A stretch of 64,000 bases of DNA from Dysgonomonas sp. HDW5A (GTDB lineage Bacteria; Bacteroidota; Bacteroidia; Bacteroidales; Dysgonomonadaceae), in assembly GCF_011299555.1 (NCBI RefSeq), contig NZ_CP049857.1, positions 1,612,001 to 1,676,000 of the forward strand, given 5' to 3'. Position 1 is the stretch's first letter, and each line of letters begins with the position of its first letter. The translations under genes were made by a program, and so were the position numbers. Positions 44,721 through 54,563 of the stretch are shown one piece after another. The notes beneath the pieces were generated by a model. The model worked only from the letters and a program-made list of their open reading frames with translations, had not been told where the DNA came from and did not search any database.

Positions 44721-45512
44721 ATGAAAAAGTATTTCTTAGCATTGGCTTTATTGGCCACTTTTAGTTTTGCTGCTAATGCACAATTTGGAAAAATAAATGT
44801 AGGTAAAGTAACTGATGCTGCAACAAAAGGAGTGAAGGCTATGACTTTGAGTGATGCTGAAATTTCTCAGTATGCTCAGGAATATATCGATTGGATAGAT
44901 GCTCACAATCCTGTATGCAGTGTGACAGATACAGACCCAGGTAAAAGAGAAACTGCAGAGCGTTTGGCTAAAATTGCAGCCATGTTTCCTATAGATAATG
45001 TTAATGGTAAAAAACTAGATATCAAAGCTCTTTATGTTGTTGATGTAAATGCTTTTGCATGTGCTAACGGTAGTATCCGTGTATTTGCTGGTTTGATGGA
45101 TATCATGACTGATGATGAAATTCTTGCAGTAATGGGACACGAAATAGGTCATGTGGTAAATAACGATTCTAAAGATGCTTTTAAAACAGCTCTGCTTACT
45201 TCGGCTCTTAAAGATGCAGTAGGTTCTACCGGAAATACTGCAGCTGCTTTAACAGACTCTCAATTGGGTTCTTTAGGTGAGGCTTTGGCTAGTGCTCAAT
45301 TCTCTCAAAAACAAGAATCGGCTGCCGATGATTATGGTTATAATTTATTGAAACAAGCTAATCAGGATCCTAAAGCAATGGCTCAATCGTTAGGTGTGCT
45401 ATTGAAATTGGAACAAGAAGCGGGTGCCGGTAAAACAAGTAAAGCTACTCAATTATTTTCGAGCCATCCGGGTCTTGAAAAACGTATAGCTAATTTAGAG
45501 AAGAAAAAATAA
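44721..45512 (+). CDS. Exported M48-family metalloprotease
   Basis: The 263-residue product has a signal peptide (about 1-20) and an M48 domain with HEIGH at 140-144 (zinc ligands His140 and His144, base Glu141). The third ligand is probably in QESAADDYG near 197. Unlike HtpX it lacks transmembrane segments, as in BepA/LoiP-like envelope proteases that process outer-membrane proteins. It also contains SHPGLEKRIANL, the usual M48 end motif. Followed by a strong terminator. Confidence 0.92.
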   Translation: MKKYFLALALLATFSFAANAQFGKINVGKVTDAATKGVKAMTLSDAEISQYAQEYIDWIDAHNPVCSVTDTDPGKRETAERLAKIAAMFPIDNVNGKKLDIKALYVVDVNAFACANGSIRVFAGLMDIMTDDEILAVMGHEIGHVVNNDSKDAFKTALLTSALKDAVGSTGNTAAALTDSQLGSLGEALASAQFSQKQESAADDYGYNLLKQANQDPKAMAQSLGVLLKLEQEAGAGKTSKATQLFSSHPGLEKRIANLEKKK

Positions 45513-45546
45513 TACACTATAAGTGTTTGATAATAAGATTATAATA

Positions 45547-45582
45547 AAACAACCTGATAGTTTACTATCAGGTTGTTTTATT
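45547..45582. terminator. Terminator after the M48 gene
   Basis: AAAACAACCTGATAG and CTATCAGGTTGTTTT form a perfect 15-bp stem with a TTTA loop, flanked by A and T runs. It serves the convergent nitroreductase gene as well. Confidence 0.9.
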
Positions 45583-45611
45583 ATTTAGAGGTATCTTAAA
45601 GGAAGGATATT

Positions 45612-46244
45612 TTACTTTAAATATCCTACAGGATGATTAAGCATCAATGTTTGGCTATCACTCAACTTAAGAGCCTTTTTTAGTTCCGCGTGATTCATCT
45701 GTGCCCGTGGTTTAGTGCCTAATCCCATTCCTGAACAGAATATAGATATGTTTTGAGATACAATGCCTGCATCTACTTTATTCATATCGGTAATATGTTC
45801 TATTGAGTTGTAGGCGGATGGTTTGTATGTTGAAGCATCTGCTACAATATAAAGAATAGAAGGGGGTAGGGGATTATCCTTTTTTCCACCTGCTAATCCT
45901 CGGTAATCACCTTCCGATATTAGTATTAAATTGTTTGCTTGAGCATCAAATTTATATACTGCGTTAGGTAAGGCAACGTATACATCGATATCTTGGCTAT
46001 TTTGAGCCGATGGAGCGGTCTTTTTACCATTCTCGCGGTTAATACCATTGGCAGCCCAAAGTAAGTTCGACAGATCTTGTATACTGAGTTCTTTGTCTGA
46101 AAATTCGGATGAAGATTGTCTTTTAGCAAATGCCTCCATTACGCTAATTCCACCTGTTTTTACCGGCTCATTCAGTTTTATGTCTTGAGCATTGATATTT
46201 ACAAGTGAAGCAAAAGCTAATGCAGCTATTAGAATATATTTCAT
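45612..46244 (-). CDS. Exported nitroreductase-family protein (SagB-like)
   Basis: The 210-residue product has a signal peptide (about 1-19, VNINAQ). The nitroreductase fold follows (about 35-210), with RQSSSEFSDKELSIQDLSNL, the WAANGIN FMN-binding segment and a C-terminal LMLNHPVGYL. Export is unusual for an FMN flavoenzyme, but such proteins are common in Bacteroidetes. It overlaps no other gene and is 21 bp from the oxidoreductase at 46266. Confidence 0.8.
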   Translation of the reverse strand: MKYILIAALAFASLVNINAQDIKLNEPVKTGGISVMEAFAKRQSSSEFSDKELSIQDLSNLLWAANGINRENGKKTAPSAQNSQDIDVYVALPNAVYKFDAQANNLILISEGDYRGLAGGKKDNPLPPSILYIVADASTYKPSAYNSIEHITDMNKVDAGIVSQNISIFCSGMGLGTKPRAQMNHAELKKALKLSDSQTLMLNHPVGYLK

Positions 46245-46265
46245 GTCTTTATGAAGTAGGATTTG

Positions 46266-46829
46266 TTATGATTTAAAATGGTTCTCTATTTTGTCCAGAA
46301 ATGCTTTTCTATGCTCATCACTTCCCGATGTAATGTGATCGCAATTGAACCATGTTGCATTCTTTATTCCTACAGAATACAGGCAGTTTTTATTGATGTC
46401 ATTAACAGGATCACCCGATTCGCTGAAATTCTCTGTAGCTTGTTCTGATGTAGTTATTACAGTAGATTTTTCGATATTGAGAAGTGGATTCCAGCCTTTT
46501 TCATAATTATATGCAAATCCATAAAGAAGTACTTTATCAAAGAATCCTTTTAAAATAGCCGGCATATTCATCCACCATATGGGGTATATAAATACTACAT
46601 GGTCGCTATTTTTGAGTAAGTTTTGATATTTCTCTACTAATGGATCCGAAAATCCACCTTTTGAATATAAAGCTAATTCTGACTCTGTCAGAACAGGGTT
46701 AAAATTGTCTTTATGCAGATCTATAACATGATAAGGACGATTATCTGTATCTAATTTGTCAGTAATTGTATCTAAAATCACTTTATTAAAACTACCATGC
46801 CAGGGATGTGCTAAAACTATTGTTACCAT
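46266..46829 (-). CDS. NAD(P)H oxidoreductase, flavodoxin-like fold
   Basis: The 187-residue product starts VTIVLAHPWHGSFNKVILDT, the FMN phosphate loop of the NQO/MdaB family, and has VFIYPIWWMNMPAILKGFFD. Such enzymes reduce quinones with two electrons. It is upstream of the nitroreductase gene in the same orientation, so the pair may be one redox operon. Confidence 0.88.
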   Translation of the reverse strand: MVTIVLAHPWHGSFNKVILDTITDKLDTDNRPYHVIDLHKDNFNPVLTESELALYSKGGFSDPLVEKYQNLLKNSDHVVFIYPIWWMNMPAILKGFFDKVLLYGFAYNYEKGWNPLLNIEKSTVITTSEQATENFSESGDPVNDINKNCLYSVGIKNATWFNCDHITSGSDEHRKAFLDKIENHFKS

Positions 46830-46917
46830 CTTTTTCTTTTTTTGATTAGTTCTATAAATTTACGCATTTCTTTTTATAGTCTTTTCCGGACTCATTTTTA
46901 TAAACATTATTTAATAT

Positions 46918-46952
46918 AAAAGAGCTGTAGTTTTAATACTACAGCTCTTTTT
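46918..46952 (-). terminator. Terminator of the scramblase-like gene
   Basis: AAAGAGCTGTAG and CTACAGCTCTTT form a perfect 12-bp stem. The minus strand continues with T-rich sequence. Confidence 0.85.
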
Positions 46953-46973
46953 ATACTAGTTTTGAATTATTTC

Positions 46974-47570
46974 TTATTTAGATTCTTTCAATACCATATC
47001 GATAGTAATTGCAGTAGATACTACAACGATTTTATCTGTATTTTCTTTGTATTCTTCTCTGATAGAAACATTGTATTTATCGGCAGTAGTGAAAATTTCT
47101 TTCATTGCACCTGCCCATTTTTTGCTGATTGTTCCGATAGGTTGTCCATTAGCTTCTGATATAGCAAAATTCCATCCTTTCCAGTCTCCTTTTATTTCGG
47201 CTATCTTGGTTTTGTTAGCAGCCATAATATGGAAGGTAGGTTTAAGAAATGCCCATTTTTGTTTAATGAATCCAAGAATTTCATGGTGTCCGTTTAATAT
47301 AGCTATTTCTGACATGAAAAAAGTCCATCCTCTCTTTATTACTGCAAGAGTATTACCTTCTGTATCTACAATTTCCAATAAGAAAGGCATCATTGCTTTA
47401 CCCAAAAATAATCGAAGGATTTTATGACCTGTAGATATTCGTTGTTTAATAAGGCCTATTTGGTTACCATCTTGACCAAATACTTTATATTCTGCTTCGA
47501 ATTTAAAGTAATTTACTTTTTGATCTATGAAATACTCATTGGTTTCGAAGAACTTAGGAAAATTATTCAT
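46974..47570 (-). CDS. LURP-one/phospholipid-scramblase-related protein
   Basis: The 198-residue product is almost all beta strands, with repeated strand-turn patterns such as EAEYKVFGQDGNQIGLIKQR and IVDTEGNTLAVIKRGW, as in the tubby/LURP-one/scramblase fold. It has no signal peptide, although the fold usually binds membranes. The biochemical role is unknown; similar genes occur in Bacteroidetes. Confidence 0.75.
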   Translation of the reverse strand: MNNFPKFFETNEYFIDQKVNYFKFEAEYKVFGQDGNQIGLIKQRISTGHKILRLFLGKAMMPFLLEIVDTEGNTLAVIKRGWTFFMSEIAILNGHHEILGFIKQKWAFLKPTFHIMAANKTKIAEIKGDWKGWNFAISEANGQPIGTISKKWAGAMKEIFTTADKYNVSIREEYKENTDKIVVVSTAITIDMVLKESK

Positions 47571-47635
47571 AATACAATATTATAGTTTAGTTATTAGTTA
47601 GAGTACAAAAGTAATCCATTATGAGCTAAAAGCAA

Positions 47636-48415
47636 TCAACCTGCTATGTTAATTTTTATTCCGAGTTCTTCAACTCTTTTTCCAATGGTTTTGAGTTCTT
47701 CCAAAGGAACTTTTTCCAGATTTTTCTCGGGTGTCTCTCTATCTATAGTGTAAATCATTACTTCTTTTGGATGGGTGGCTTTTATAATGTTCAGCCATCC
47801 TTCTATCTCTTTTTCGGTAGTATTATCAACCGTTTTTCCGTTATGGCTACCTCTTACAAACATGGTTTGCAGAATAAAATCGCCTTTAAATTTTTTAAAT
47901 AACTCAACTTGTTTCTCTATATTATAAGTGGGAGAATTGGGTTGATCTATTAAATTGACTGTATCAATATATGCCGAATCGAGTTTAAGTATATTATTCT
48001 CAATCTTTTTAAGAGCATTAAACACACTTTCCTTACCGATATGCATTGCATTGGAAAGAACACTTATTTTAGCTTCCGGAGCGTATTTGTTTCGTAATTC
48101 TATGGTGTCATCAATTATTTCTGCAAAATGAGGGTGTAGGGTAGGTTCTCCATTACCGGCAAAAGTAATGACATCTATCTTTACATTTTCTTCTCTTAAT
48201 TTCAATAATTTGTGTTCCAGAGCAGCCTCGACATTCTTACGATCGGGTAAAGCTGTTTTGGTTCTACCATCCTCATTATATCCGCATTCACAATAGATGC
48301 AATTGAATGAGCATACTTTTCCATCGTATGGTAAAAGATTCATTCCTAATGAAGTACCTAATCTTCGACTGTGGATAGGTCCAAAAACTATTTCATCAAA
48401 TAATAGTGTTGACAT
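47636..48415 (-). CDS. Radical SAM protein
   Basis: The 259-residue product has a CxxxCxxC cluster: Cys35, Cys39 and Cys42 (VCSFNCIYCECG), which ligate the 4Fe-4S centre that cleaves SAM. The TIM-barrel continues with FAGNGEPTLHPHFAEI and SYID-type strands. The GxxP-like segment places it near the wybutosine-synthesis-like/anaerobic-sulfatase-independent group with no decided substrate. Followed immediately (17 bp) by the YqaA-like gene. Confidence 0.85.
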   Translation of the reverse strand: MSTLLFDEIVFGPIHSRRLGTSLGMNLLPYDGKVCSFNCIYCECGYNEDGRTKTALPDRKNVEAALEHKLLKLREENVKIDVITFAGNGEPTLHPHFAEIIDDTIELRNKYAPEAKISVLSNAMHIGKESVFNALKKIENNILKLDSAYIDTVNLIDQPNSPTYNIEKQVELFKKFKGDFILQTMFVRGSHNGKTVDNTTEKEIEGWLNIIKATHPKEVMIYTIDRETPEKNLEKVPLEELKTIGKRVEELGIKINIAG

Positions 48416-48432
48416 GATTTATTTATTACATT

Positions 48433-48888
48433 TTATCTTAACCATTCAATTCCGTATATAATTCCATATGCAAGAAGTACATAGCGTGCAAATTTACCTG
48501 CAAACATACTGATATTTACAATATATACATTGGCTCTCATATAGCCGAGTGCAACTGCAATAACATCTCCCACTATGGGTAAGAAACTGAAAAAAGCCAT
48601 AATAGCACCTTTACCGGTAAGCCAAAGATGTATTTTTTCAATTTTCTCTTTTTTTATTTTCAAGTACTTTTCTATCCATTCCAGTTTGCCTAATTTACCT
48701 AAGTAATAATTGGTCATTCCTCCCATCCAATTACCCACGGATGCTATGATTATACATGTCCAAATATCAAAACCTGCTGCTATAAGAGCAGCAAATACAA
48801 ATTCGGAGCCAAATGGTAATATTGTGGCTGCAAGAAATGAGGCTAAAAAAAGCCCTATGTATCCGTATTCGGCAAATCCGTCAAGCAT
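48433..48888 (-). CDS. YqaA-family small membrane protein (DedA-like)
   Basis: The 151-residue product has about four hydrophobic segments, including FLASFLAATILPFGSEF at the N-terminus and FFSFLPIVGDVIAVALGYMR in the middle, the SNARE-associated/YqaA pattern. DedA relatives act in lipid-carrier translocation. It lies 3 bp after the larger membrane protein, so co-transcription is likely. Confidence 0.8.
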   Translation of the reverse strand: MLDGFAEYGYIGLFLASFLAATILPFGSEFVFAALIAAGFDIWTCIIIASVGNWMGGMTNYYLGKLGKLEWIEKYLKIKKEKIEKIHLWLTGKGAIMAFFSFLPIVGDVIAVALGYMRANVYIVNISMFAGKFARYVLLAYGIIYGIEWLR

Positions 48889-48891
48889 ATT

Positions 48892-50580
48892 TTAAGATTG
48901 TATTTTATTAAATATCTTTTTTCTAAATGCATAAATTGTTAGAGTAAGAAATGCTACTAACGTAATATATAAGCTATTTTTTTGAATAAAAGTACCTTCA
49001 AATTTTACTTTAACAGATCCAGATGTATTAATTGGAATCTCTATGAGACCGTTTTTACTTTTCTGAATATCTATTGTTTCTTTATTATTGTAGGCATAAT
49101 AACCCTTGTAATAGGTCAAAGGAAGCTCTATGATTTCGTTATGTATTGTATTTATTTCGAATACAATTTCACTTCTCGATCTTTTTATATTATATATTTC
49201 AGTATCAGCATGTTTTTTTAATATAACATTACCTCTTTCCACTAAATTATTTACAGTTGCCGGGATAGGGAGGTATTCTATATTATCAGCAAAACCTAGG
49301 AAGAAATTATTGGAAGTTCCTCTTTCCGGTAGATTTGTTATTCCCCATTTTGCATGTTTATAGGGCATACTATTTAAGTAAATAGAAGCAAATAATAGGA
49401 ATATTATTCCCGAGAGAAAGAAGAAAGATTTAGTATTCCCTTTTAAATAATTAGTCACATAATACCCACAAGATAAAGCTAATAGAAAGCTCGAAAATTC
49501 AAATAGTCTCCATATAAACTGAGTTCTTCCAAAGATATAGTTAGGATATAAAAAGAGAGGAAGAAGATCCGAAGTATATATAATTATAAGAAAAGCGGCT
49601 ATAGAAAACAGGTCGATGCTTCTTATCATTTTATCCTTTCTGGATATAAAAAATCGGGCAATTAAAGGTAAAATAAGCGTTATACCAATGCTTGGTAAAA
49701 AGCTATAACTTAAAAGAGCCTTTGGTAATTCTTTAGCAGCTATTCTAACAAAAGGGTAATTGCTAAAAGTTTCGTAATTAAAAGAGTCGGATATGGTTTG
49801 TTCAAAGAAAGGAAATAAAAAAATTGCAGAACATAATACCGTGAAGCATCCGGCTAAAATTAAATATAGAATTCTCTTTGGTTCTTTTATAAAATCTTTT
49901 ACAAAGATTAGTAGCGTAACTGTCACAATAATAGATAATAACAAAGTCGAAAGTAAATGCGTCAATATAAATAAACTATATCCAATAGTCAAAATATACC
50001 ATTTTCTACAATCGCCTTTGATAACCTCATACAATCCCCAAAATACTATGGGAAGAAAAGTAAATGTTATAGCCTCTGCAATAGCAGCTCTTTCGAAATA
50101 ATCTTGTAATCTATAGAGACAGAAAGTGTATAAAATAGCGCTTATATATGCCGTATATTTATTTTTAAATACTTTGTAAACAGATAGATAAGTAAGTAGT
50201 CCTGTTAATAAAGTAAAAACAAAATACATCAATTGGTAGGCTCTGAAAACTCCGATAAGATTACCAATTAAGGTAAAAGGGATAAAAGTGAAGTTTGGAT
50301 AAAATAAATTTGAAGCATACCCGTAATTATCAATTGCTTGGCTGTCTATATACGTAGGGAATGTCCCGTTTTTCAAAGCTTCCATAAGTATAAGAAATCT
50401 ATTATAATGGAAGGCTGCATCATGTCCTACGCTTACTAAAGTAAACATAGAATAACGAAACATTGTAAATACTGTCAAGCAGACGAGTAGGACTAAAAAT
50501 ATCCAAAAATGACTCTTTTCATTTTTCAATTTTTCTTTAAATTGAGATAATATATTCATATAACGGGTGTAAAATATCAA
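48892..50580 (-). CDS. Large membrane protein (PTPS-related/GT-C-like)
   Basis: The 562-residue product has about eleven hydrophobic segments. After the first comes VSVGHDAAFHYNRFLILMEA, an acidic periplasmic loop like that of GT-C glycosyltransferases and the 6-pyruvoyl-tetrahydropterin-synthase-related membrane family. A beta-rich soluble end follows (about 430-540). The ATG at 50580 is one base from the polA stop; a second ATG at 50559 would leave 22 bp. The location after polA suggests an operon. Confidence 0.65.
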   Translation of the reverse strand: MIFYTRYMNILSQFKEKLKNEKSHFWIFLVLLVCLTVFTMFRYSMFTLVSVGHDAAFHYNRFLILMEALKNGTFPTYIDSQAIDNYGYASNLFYPNFTFIPFTLIGNLIGVFRAYQLMYFVFTLLTGLLTYLSVYKVFKNKYTAYISAILYTFCLYRLQDYFERAAIAEAITFTFLPIVFWGLYEVIKGDCRKWYILTIGYSLFILTHLLSTLLLSIIVTVTLLIFVKDFIKEPKRILYLILAGCFTVLCSAIFLFPFFEQTISDSFNYETFSNYPFVRIAAKELPKALLSYSFLPSIGITLILPLIARFFISRKDKMIRSIDLFSIAAFLIIIYTSDLLPLFLYPNYIFGRTQFIWRLFEFSSFLLALSCGYYVTNYLKGNTKSFFFLSGIIFLLFASIYLNSMPYKHAKWGITNLPERGTSNNFFLGFADNIEYLPIPATVNNLVERGNVILKKHADTEIYNIKRSRSEIVFEINTIHNEIIELPLTYYKGYYAYNNKETIDIQKSKNGLIEIPINTSGSVKVKFEGTFIQKNSLYITLVAFLTLTIYAFRKKIFNKIQS

Positions 50581-50581
50581 A

Positions 50582-53350
50582 TTAATGTGCTTCTAACCAG
50601 TTGTTACCTGTGCCGGAGTCAGCTTTAATAGGAACTATTAGTTTATAGGCCTTTTCCATCTCCTCAATAACTATTTGTTCCACGTGCGACAATTCATCAT
50701 TGAAGGTGTTAAAGTTCAGTTCATCATGTACTTGCAAAATCATCTTAGAACGAATATTTTCATTTCTGAAGCGTTCGAAGATAGTATTCATGGCTATTTT
50801 TATGATGTCAGCAGCACTTCCCTGGATGGGTGCATTTATAGCATTTCGCTCAGCATATCCACGTACAGTGGCATTTCTGGAGTTAATATCTGGAAGGTAT
50901 CGTTTACGTCCTAGAATAGTTTCTACATACCCTTTTTCTTTGGCTGTATTAATGATATTATCCATGTACTCTTTTACCTTTGGATAAGTTTCAAAGTATC
51001 CGTCAATCAGCTCTTTAGCTTCTCCCCGAGGTATAGAAAGCCTTTCTGCAAGTCCAAAAACAGATATACCGTATATAATACCGAAGTTAGCCGTTTTTGC
51101 TTTGCGGCGCATATCGCTTGTTACATCTTTAATTGCGATTTTATATATTTTGGCAGCCGTTGCAGCGTGAATATCTTCTCCACTGTTAAAAGCATCTATC
51201 ATATTTGGATCTTGGCTAAGATGTGCCATAATCCTTAACTCAATTTGTGAGTAGTCAGCCGAATAAAAAGTACATCCCGGATCGGCTATAAAAGCTTTTC
51301 GTATATCCTTTCCATGTCCCTCCCTGATAGGAATATTTTGTAAATTGGGATTGCTCGAACTTAATCTTCCTGTAGCCGTAACTGTTTGATTATATGATGT
51401 ATGTATTTTATCATCTCTTTTATTTATCAATAAAGGGAGTGCATCAATATATGTACTTAATAATTTTTTAAGACTGCGATATTCTAATATTTTTCCGATA
51501 ACGGGATGAGTATCCCTTAGACTTTCCAGTACTTCTTCACTGGTTGTATACTGACCGGTTTTAGTCTTTTTGGGTTTTTCGATGACCTTTAATTTGTCGA
51601 AAAGAATTTCACCTACTTGTTTGGTCGAGTTTACATTAAATTCTACTCCTGCAAGTTCAAATATCTCGGCCTCAATATTTAACATTTCTTTGGTCAGATT
51701 TTCTGATGACTCTTTCAGAGCCTTGGTATCGAGTCTTACACCTGTATATTCCATATCGGCAAGCACATATACCAATGGAAACTCTATATCATATAGTAAA
51801 TGGCTTATACCGTTTTTTTCTATTTCTTTTTCAAGAATATTTTTTAGTTTGAGAGTTACATCTGCATCTTCACAAGCGTAGTTGCAAATATCTTTAGGAA
51901 ATAGATCTCTCATGTTTAATTGGTTCTTTCCACGAGATCCGATTAATTCATCTATATGAATAGTTTTATAATTGAGATAGGTTTCGGCCATATAATCCAT
52001 ATTATGTCTCAATTCCGGATTTATTAAGTAATGGGCAATCATTGTATCGAATAATTTGCCTTTTACTTCTATCCCATATTTTTTGAGGACAATAATGTCA
52101 TATTTTATATTTTGACCAATTTTAAGAATATTTTCGTTTTCCAGAATTTCTCTGAAAATTTCTACCTGACTTTTCGCTTTATCGAAATCTGCGGAGATAG
52201 GTACATAATATGCCTCGCCTTCTTCAACAGAGAATGACATTCCGACTAATTCGGCATCAATAGGGTCAACAGATGTAGTTTCGGTGTCAAATGAACAAAA
52301 ATCTTTACCTAATAATTTGTCTTTTAATTTGACCATTTCTTCTTCATTATCAATTAAATGATAAGAGTAGACCATGTCTTTTAACTCCATGAGAGTCGAA
52401 TATTTTTTTTCTTCTGGAGAATCTTCCTTGAATTCTTCAAAGAGAACTCCTTGAGCTTCCTCTTTTTTAGGAACAAATTTTGTCTCTCGTTTTAAAACTC
52501 GATTAATGAGTGTTCGAAATTCTAATTCTTCAAAAAGGAGTTCTATTTTTTCGTCATCGATATTTCTTCTTTCAAATTCTTCTTTTTTAAATTCTATAGG
52601 AACATCAATTTTTATAGTTGCCAAAAATTTGGAGAAAAGAATTTGCTCTTTGTTATTTTCGAGTTTGTCTTTTAGTGTTCCTTTTATGTTAGCAGTATTT
52701 TCAAGAATATTTTCGATAGTCCCAAATTCGGCAATTAATTTTTCGGCAGTTTTTGCTCCGACTCCCGGACATCCCGGTATATTATCAGAAGAGTCTCCCA
52801 TCAAACCGAGTAAGTCGATCATGAGTAGGGGAGAGGCAATGTTGTATTTTTCCATGACAGCTTTGTCATCTAATACATCGAAACCATTTCCGGCAAATTT
52901 TGGTTTGTACATGAAAATCCGATCACTGGTCAATTGACCATAGTCTTTATCGGGTGTCATCATGAATACATCCATATTTTCTTTTTCAGCCTTTTTTGCA
53001 ATTGTTCCAATTACATCATCAGCTTCATACATAGGTACTTCTACTATTTTTATATTGTATGCTTCTATTATTTGTTTTATAATAGGCACTGCCAATTTGA
53101 TATCTTCGGGAGTTTCGAGACGTTGTGCCTTATAATGCTCATAGGCTTCGTGTCGGAAAGTTGGTCCTGCCGGATCAAATGCCACTGCAATATGGGTTGG
53201 ATTTTCTTTCTTTAGAACTTCTTCTAAAGTATTGACAAAACCAAAGATTGCCGAAGTATTCAGACCTTTTGAGTTGACTCTCGGATTTTTTATAAATGCA
53301 TAATATGACCGATATATAAGTGCGTAGGCGTCTAAGAGAAAGAGTTTCAT
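50582..53350 (-). CDS. polA: DNA polymerase I
   Basis: The 922-residue product has the full PolA layout: 5'-3' flap nuclease (about 1-290, LLDAYALIYRSYYAF and GDSSDNIPGCPGVG), a 3'-5' exonuclease domain (about 325-515, SFDTETTSVDP with the DxE motif intact) and polymerase (about 540-922, YSQIELRIMAHLS, RRKAKTANFGIIYG and the QVHDELNF motif). It acts in Okazaki-fragment processing and repair. An origin-like box at 50676-50691 lies inside the gene. Its position about 10 kb right of the proposed origin is consistent with an origin-proximal gene. Confidence 0.97.
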   Translation of the reverse strand: MKLFLLDAYALIYRSYYAFIKNPRVNSKGLNTSAIFGFVNTLEEVLKKENPTHIAVAFDPAGPTFRHEAYEHYKAQRLETPEDIKLAVPIIKQIIEAYNIKIVEVPMYEADDVIGTIAKKAEKENMDVFMMTPDKDYGQLTSDRIFMYKPKFAGNGFDVLDDKAVMEKYNIASPLLMIDLLGLMGDSSDNIPGCPGVGAKTAEKLIAEFGTIENILENTANIKGTLKDKLENNKEQILFSKFLATIKIDVPIEFKKEEFERRNIDDEKIELLFEELEFRTLINRVLKRETKFVPKKEEAQGVLFEEFKEDSPEEKKYSTLMELKDMVYSYHLIDNEEEMVKLKDKLLGKDFCSFDTETTSVDPIDAELVGMSFSVEEGEAYYVPISADFDKAKSQVEIFREILENENILKIGQNIKYDIIVLKKYGIEVKGKLFDTMIAHYLINPELRHNMDYMAETYLNYKTIHIDELIGSRGKNQLNMRDLFPKDICNYACEDADVTLKLKNILEKEIEKNGISHLLYDIEFPLVYVLADMEYTGVRLDTKALKESSENLTKEMLNIEAEIFELAGVEFNVNSTKQVGEILFDKLKVIEKPKKTKTGQYTTSEEVLESLRDTHPVIGKILEYRSLKKLLSTYIDALPLLINKRDDKIHTSYNQTVTATGRLSSSNPNLQNIPIREGHGKDIRKAFIADPGCTFYSADYSQIELRIMAHLSQDPNMIDAFNSGEDIHAATAAKIYKIAIKDVTSDMRRKAKTANFGIIYGISVFGLAERLSIPRGEAKELIDGYFETYPKVKEYMDNIINTAKEKGYVETILGRKRYLPDINSRNATVRGYAERNAINAPIQGSAADIIKIAMNTIFERFRNENIRSKMILQVHDELNFNTFNDELSHVEQIVIEEMEKAYKLIVPIKADSGTGNNWLEAH

Positions 53351-53424
53351 ACCAAAATATTAGTTAAATAGTTCTATTTCTCAGTAAAGTTACAAATAAA
53401 TGCCTCTAAAAGCTGAATTATTTA

Positions 53425-53432
53425 TAAATTTG
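53425..53432 (+). promoter_or_regulatory. -7 promoter element for the polyprenyl synthase gene
   Basis: TAAATTTG fits TAnnTTTG 20 bp before the ATG. Confidence 0.6.
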
Positions 53433-53451
53433 CAATTCAACTAATTTTAGT

Positions 53452-54423
53452 ATGGATAAAAAGCTTTTGATAGCTAAGCCAATAGCTTCAGAACTCGAAC
53501 GTTTTACTTCTTATTTTAGAGAGTCAATATTTTGTAATAATCCTAGAATTCAGGAGATTATAGATTACATAATGAAATCAGACGGAAAGCATATTCGTCC
53601 GATTTTGTTATTGTTGGCAGCTAAAGCTTGTGGAGAAATAACAGAGACAACCTACCATTCTGCCGTAACGGTCGAATTGTTACATACTGCATCATTGATA
53701 CATGATGATGTTGTGGATGAATCGAAGATGAGAAGAGGGATACCTTCTACTAATGCTATTTATGATAATAAAATGGCAGTTTTAGCAGGTGATTACTTCT
53801 TGTCAACCGCATTGATCAAGAGTGTATTAACTGGTGATATGGAGATTATTTCAGCTATTTCCGGATTAGGTCGTAGTTTGGCCGAAGGTGAGCTGAATCA
53901 GCTATCTTTGGCTAAGGAAATAATTCTGGATGAAGCAGAATATTTCGAAGTCATCAAGAAAAAAACAGCTTCTCTTCTGTCGGTATGCATGAAAATAGGT
54001 GCTCAGTCTGTTGGTGCAAGCTCTGATCAGGTTGGTCGTTTTGAAAAACTAGGAGAATATTTAGGTGTTTGTTTCCAATTGAGAGACGATATTTTCGACT
54101 ATTTTTCGAATAATGTGGGTAAACCTACGGGTAATGATATACGTGAAGGAAAAGTGACTTTGCCTTTATTATATGCTTTAAAAAATACTGATTCCGAAGA
54201 ATCCCGGAAGATGATGCATATTATTGAGGAAGCAAATTTTTCTGATGCAGATATCTCTGCTCTTATTTCTTTTGCCAAAGAAAATGGAGGGATAGATTAT
54301 GCCTACAATAAAATAGAAGTATTTAGGAAAAAGGCTATTGAAATAATTGATACATTGGAAAATGGCGAAGTTAAAGATGCCTTGATAAATGCTGTAGAAT
54401 ATGTTGTGGAACGTGTCTATTAA
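53452..54423 (+). CDS. Polyprenyl diphosphate synthase (trans type)
   Basis: The 323-residue product has both aspartate-rich motifs: LIHDDVVDESKMRRG (first, DDxxD) and QLRDDIFDYFS (second), plus GGKHIRP-like DGKHIRPILLLL. It condenses isopentenyl diphosphate to a long all-trans chain, probably octaprenyl or similar for menaquinone. A small bulky pattern before the first Asp motif (LLHTASL) favours a long product. Confidence 0.92.
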   Translation: MDKKLLIAKPIASELERFTSYFRESIFCNNPRIQEIIDYIMKSDGKHIRPILLLLAAKACGEITETTYHSAVTVELLHTASLIHDDVVDESKMRRGIPSTNAIYDNKMAVLAGDYFLSTALIKSVLTGDMEIISAISGLGRSLAEGELNQLSLAKEIILDEAEYFEVIKKKTASLLSVCMKIGAQSVGASSDQVGRFEKLGEYLGVCFQLRDDIFDYFSNNVGKPTGNDIREGKVTLPLLYALKNTDSEESRKMMHIIEEANFSDADISALISFAKENGGIDYAYNKIEVFRKKAIEIIDTLENGEVKDALINAVEYVVERVY

Positions 54424-54454
54424 AGATACGGATATGCTGCAATAATAGAAAGTG

Positions 54455-54551
54455 CTTAATAAGTAAATAAAAGTATTCAATAATATGTTTTAAGAATCCG
54501 GCAGTTTGTAATTGTTGTGATGTTCAGAGCGATAATAAGTCTAAGGCTTTA
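54455..54551 (-). repeat. Intergenic repeat copy Y
   Basis: Minus strand: AAAGCCTTAGACTTATTATC then GCTCTGAACATCACAACAAT, tail ATTGAATACTTTTATTTACT. Confidence 0.6.
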
Positions 54552-54563
54552 CGATATTATTTT

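Noticed and set aside
50676-50691. A parS-like sequence inside polA (TGTTCCACGTGCGACA)
   Set aside because: It has two mismatches in the conserved half and is constrained by coding. I consider it chance, though ParB data could change this.
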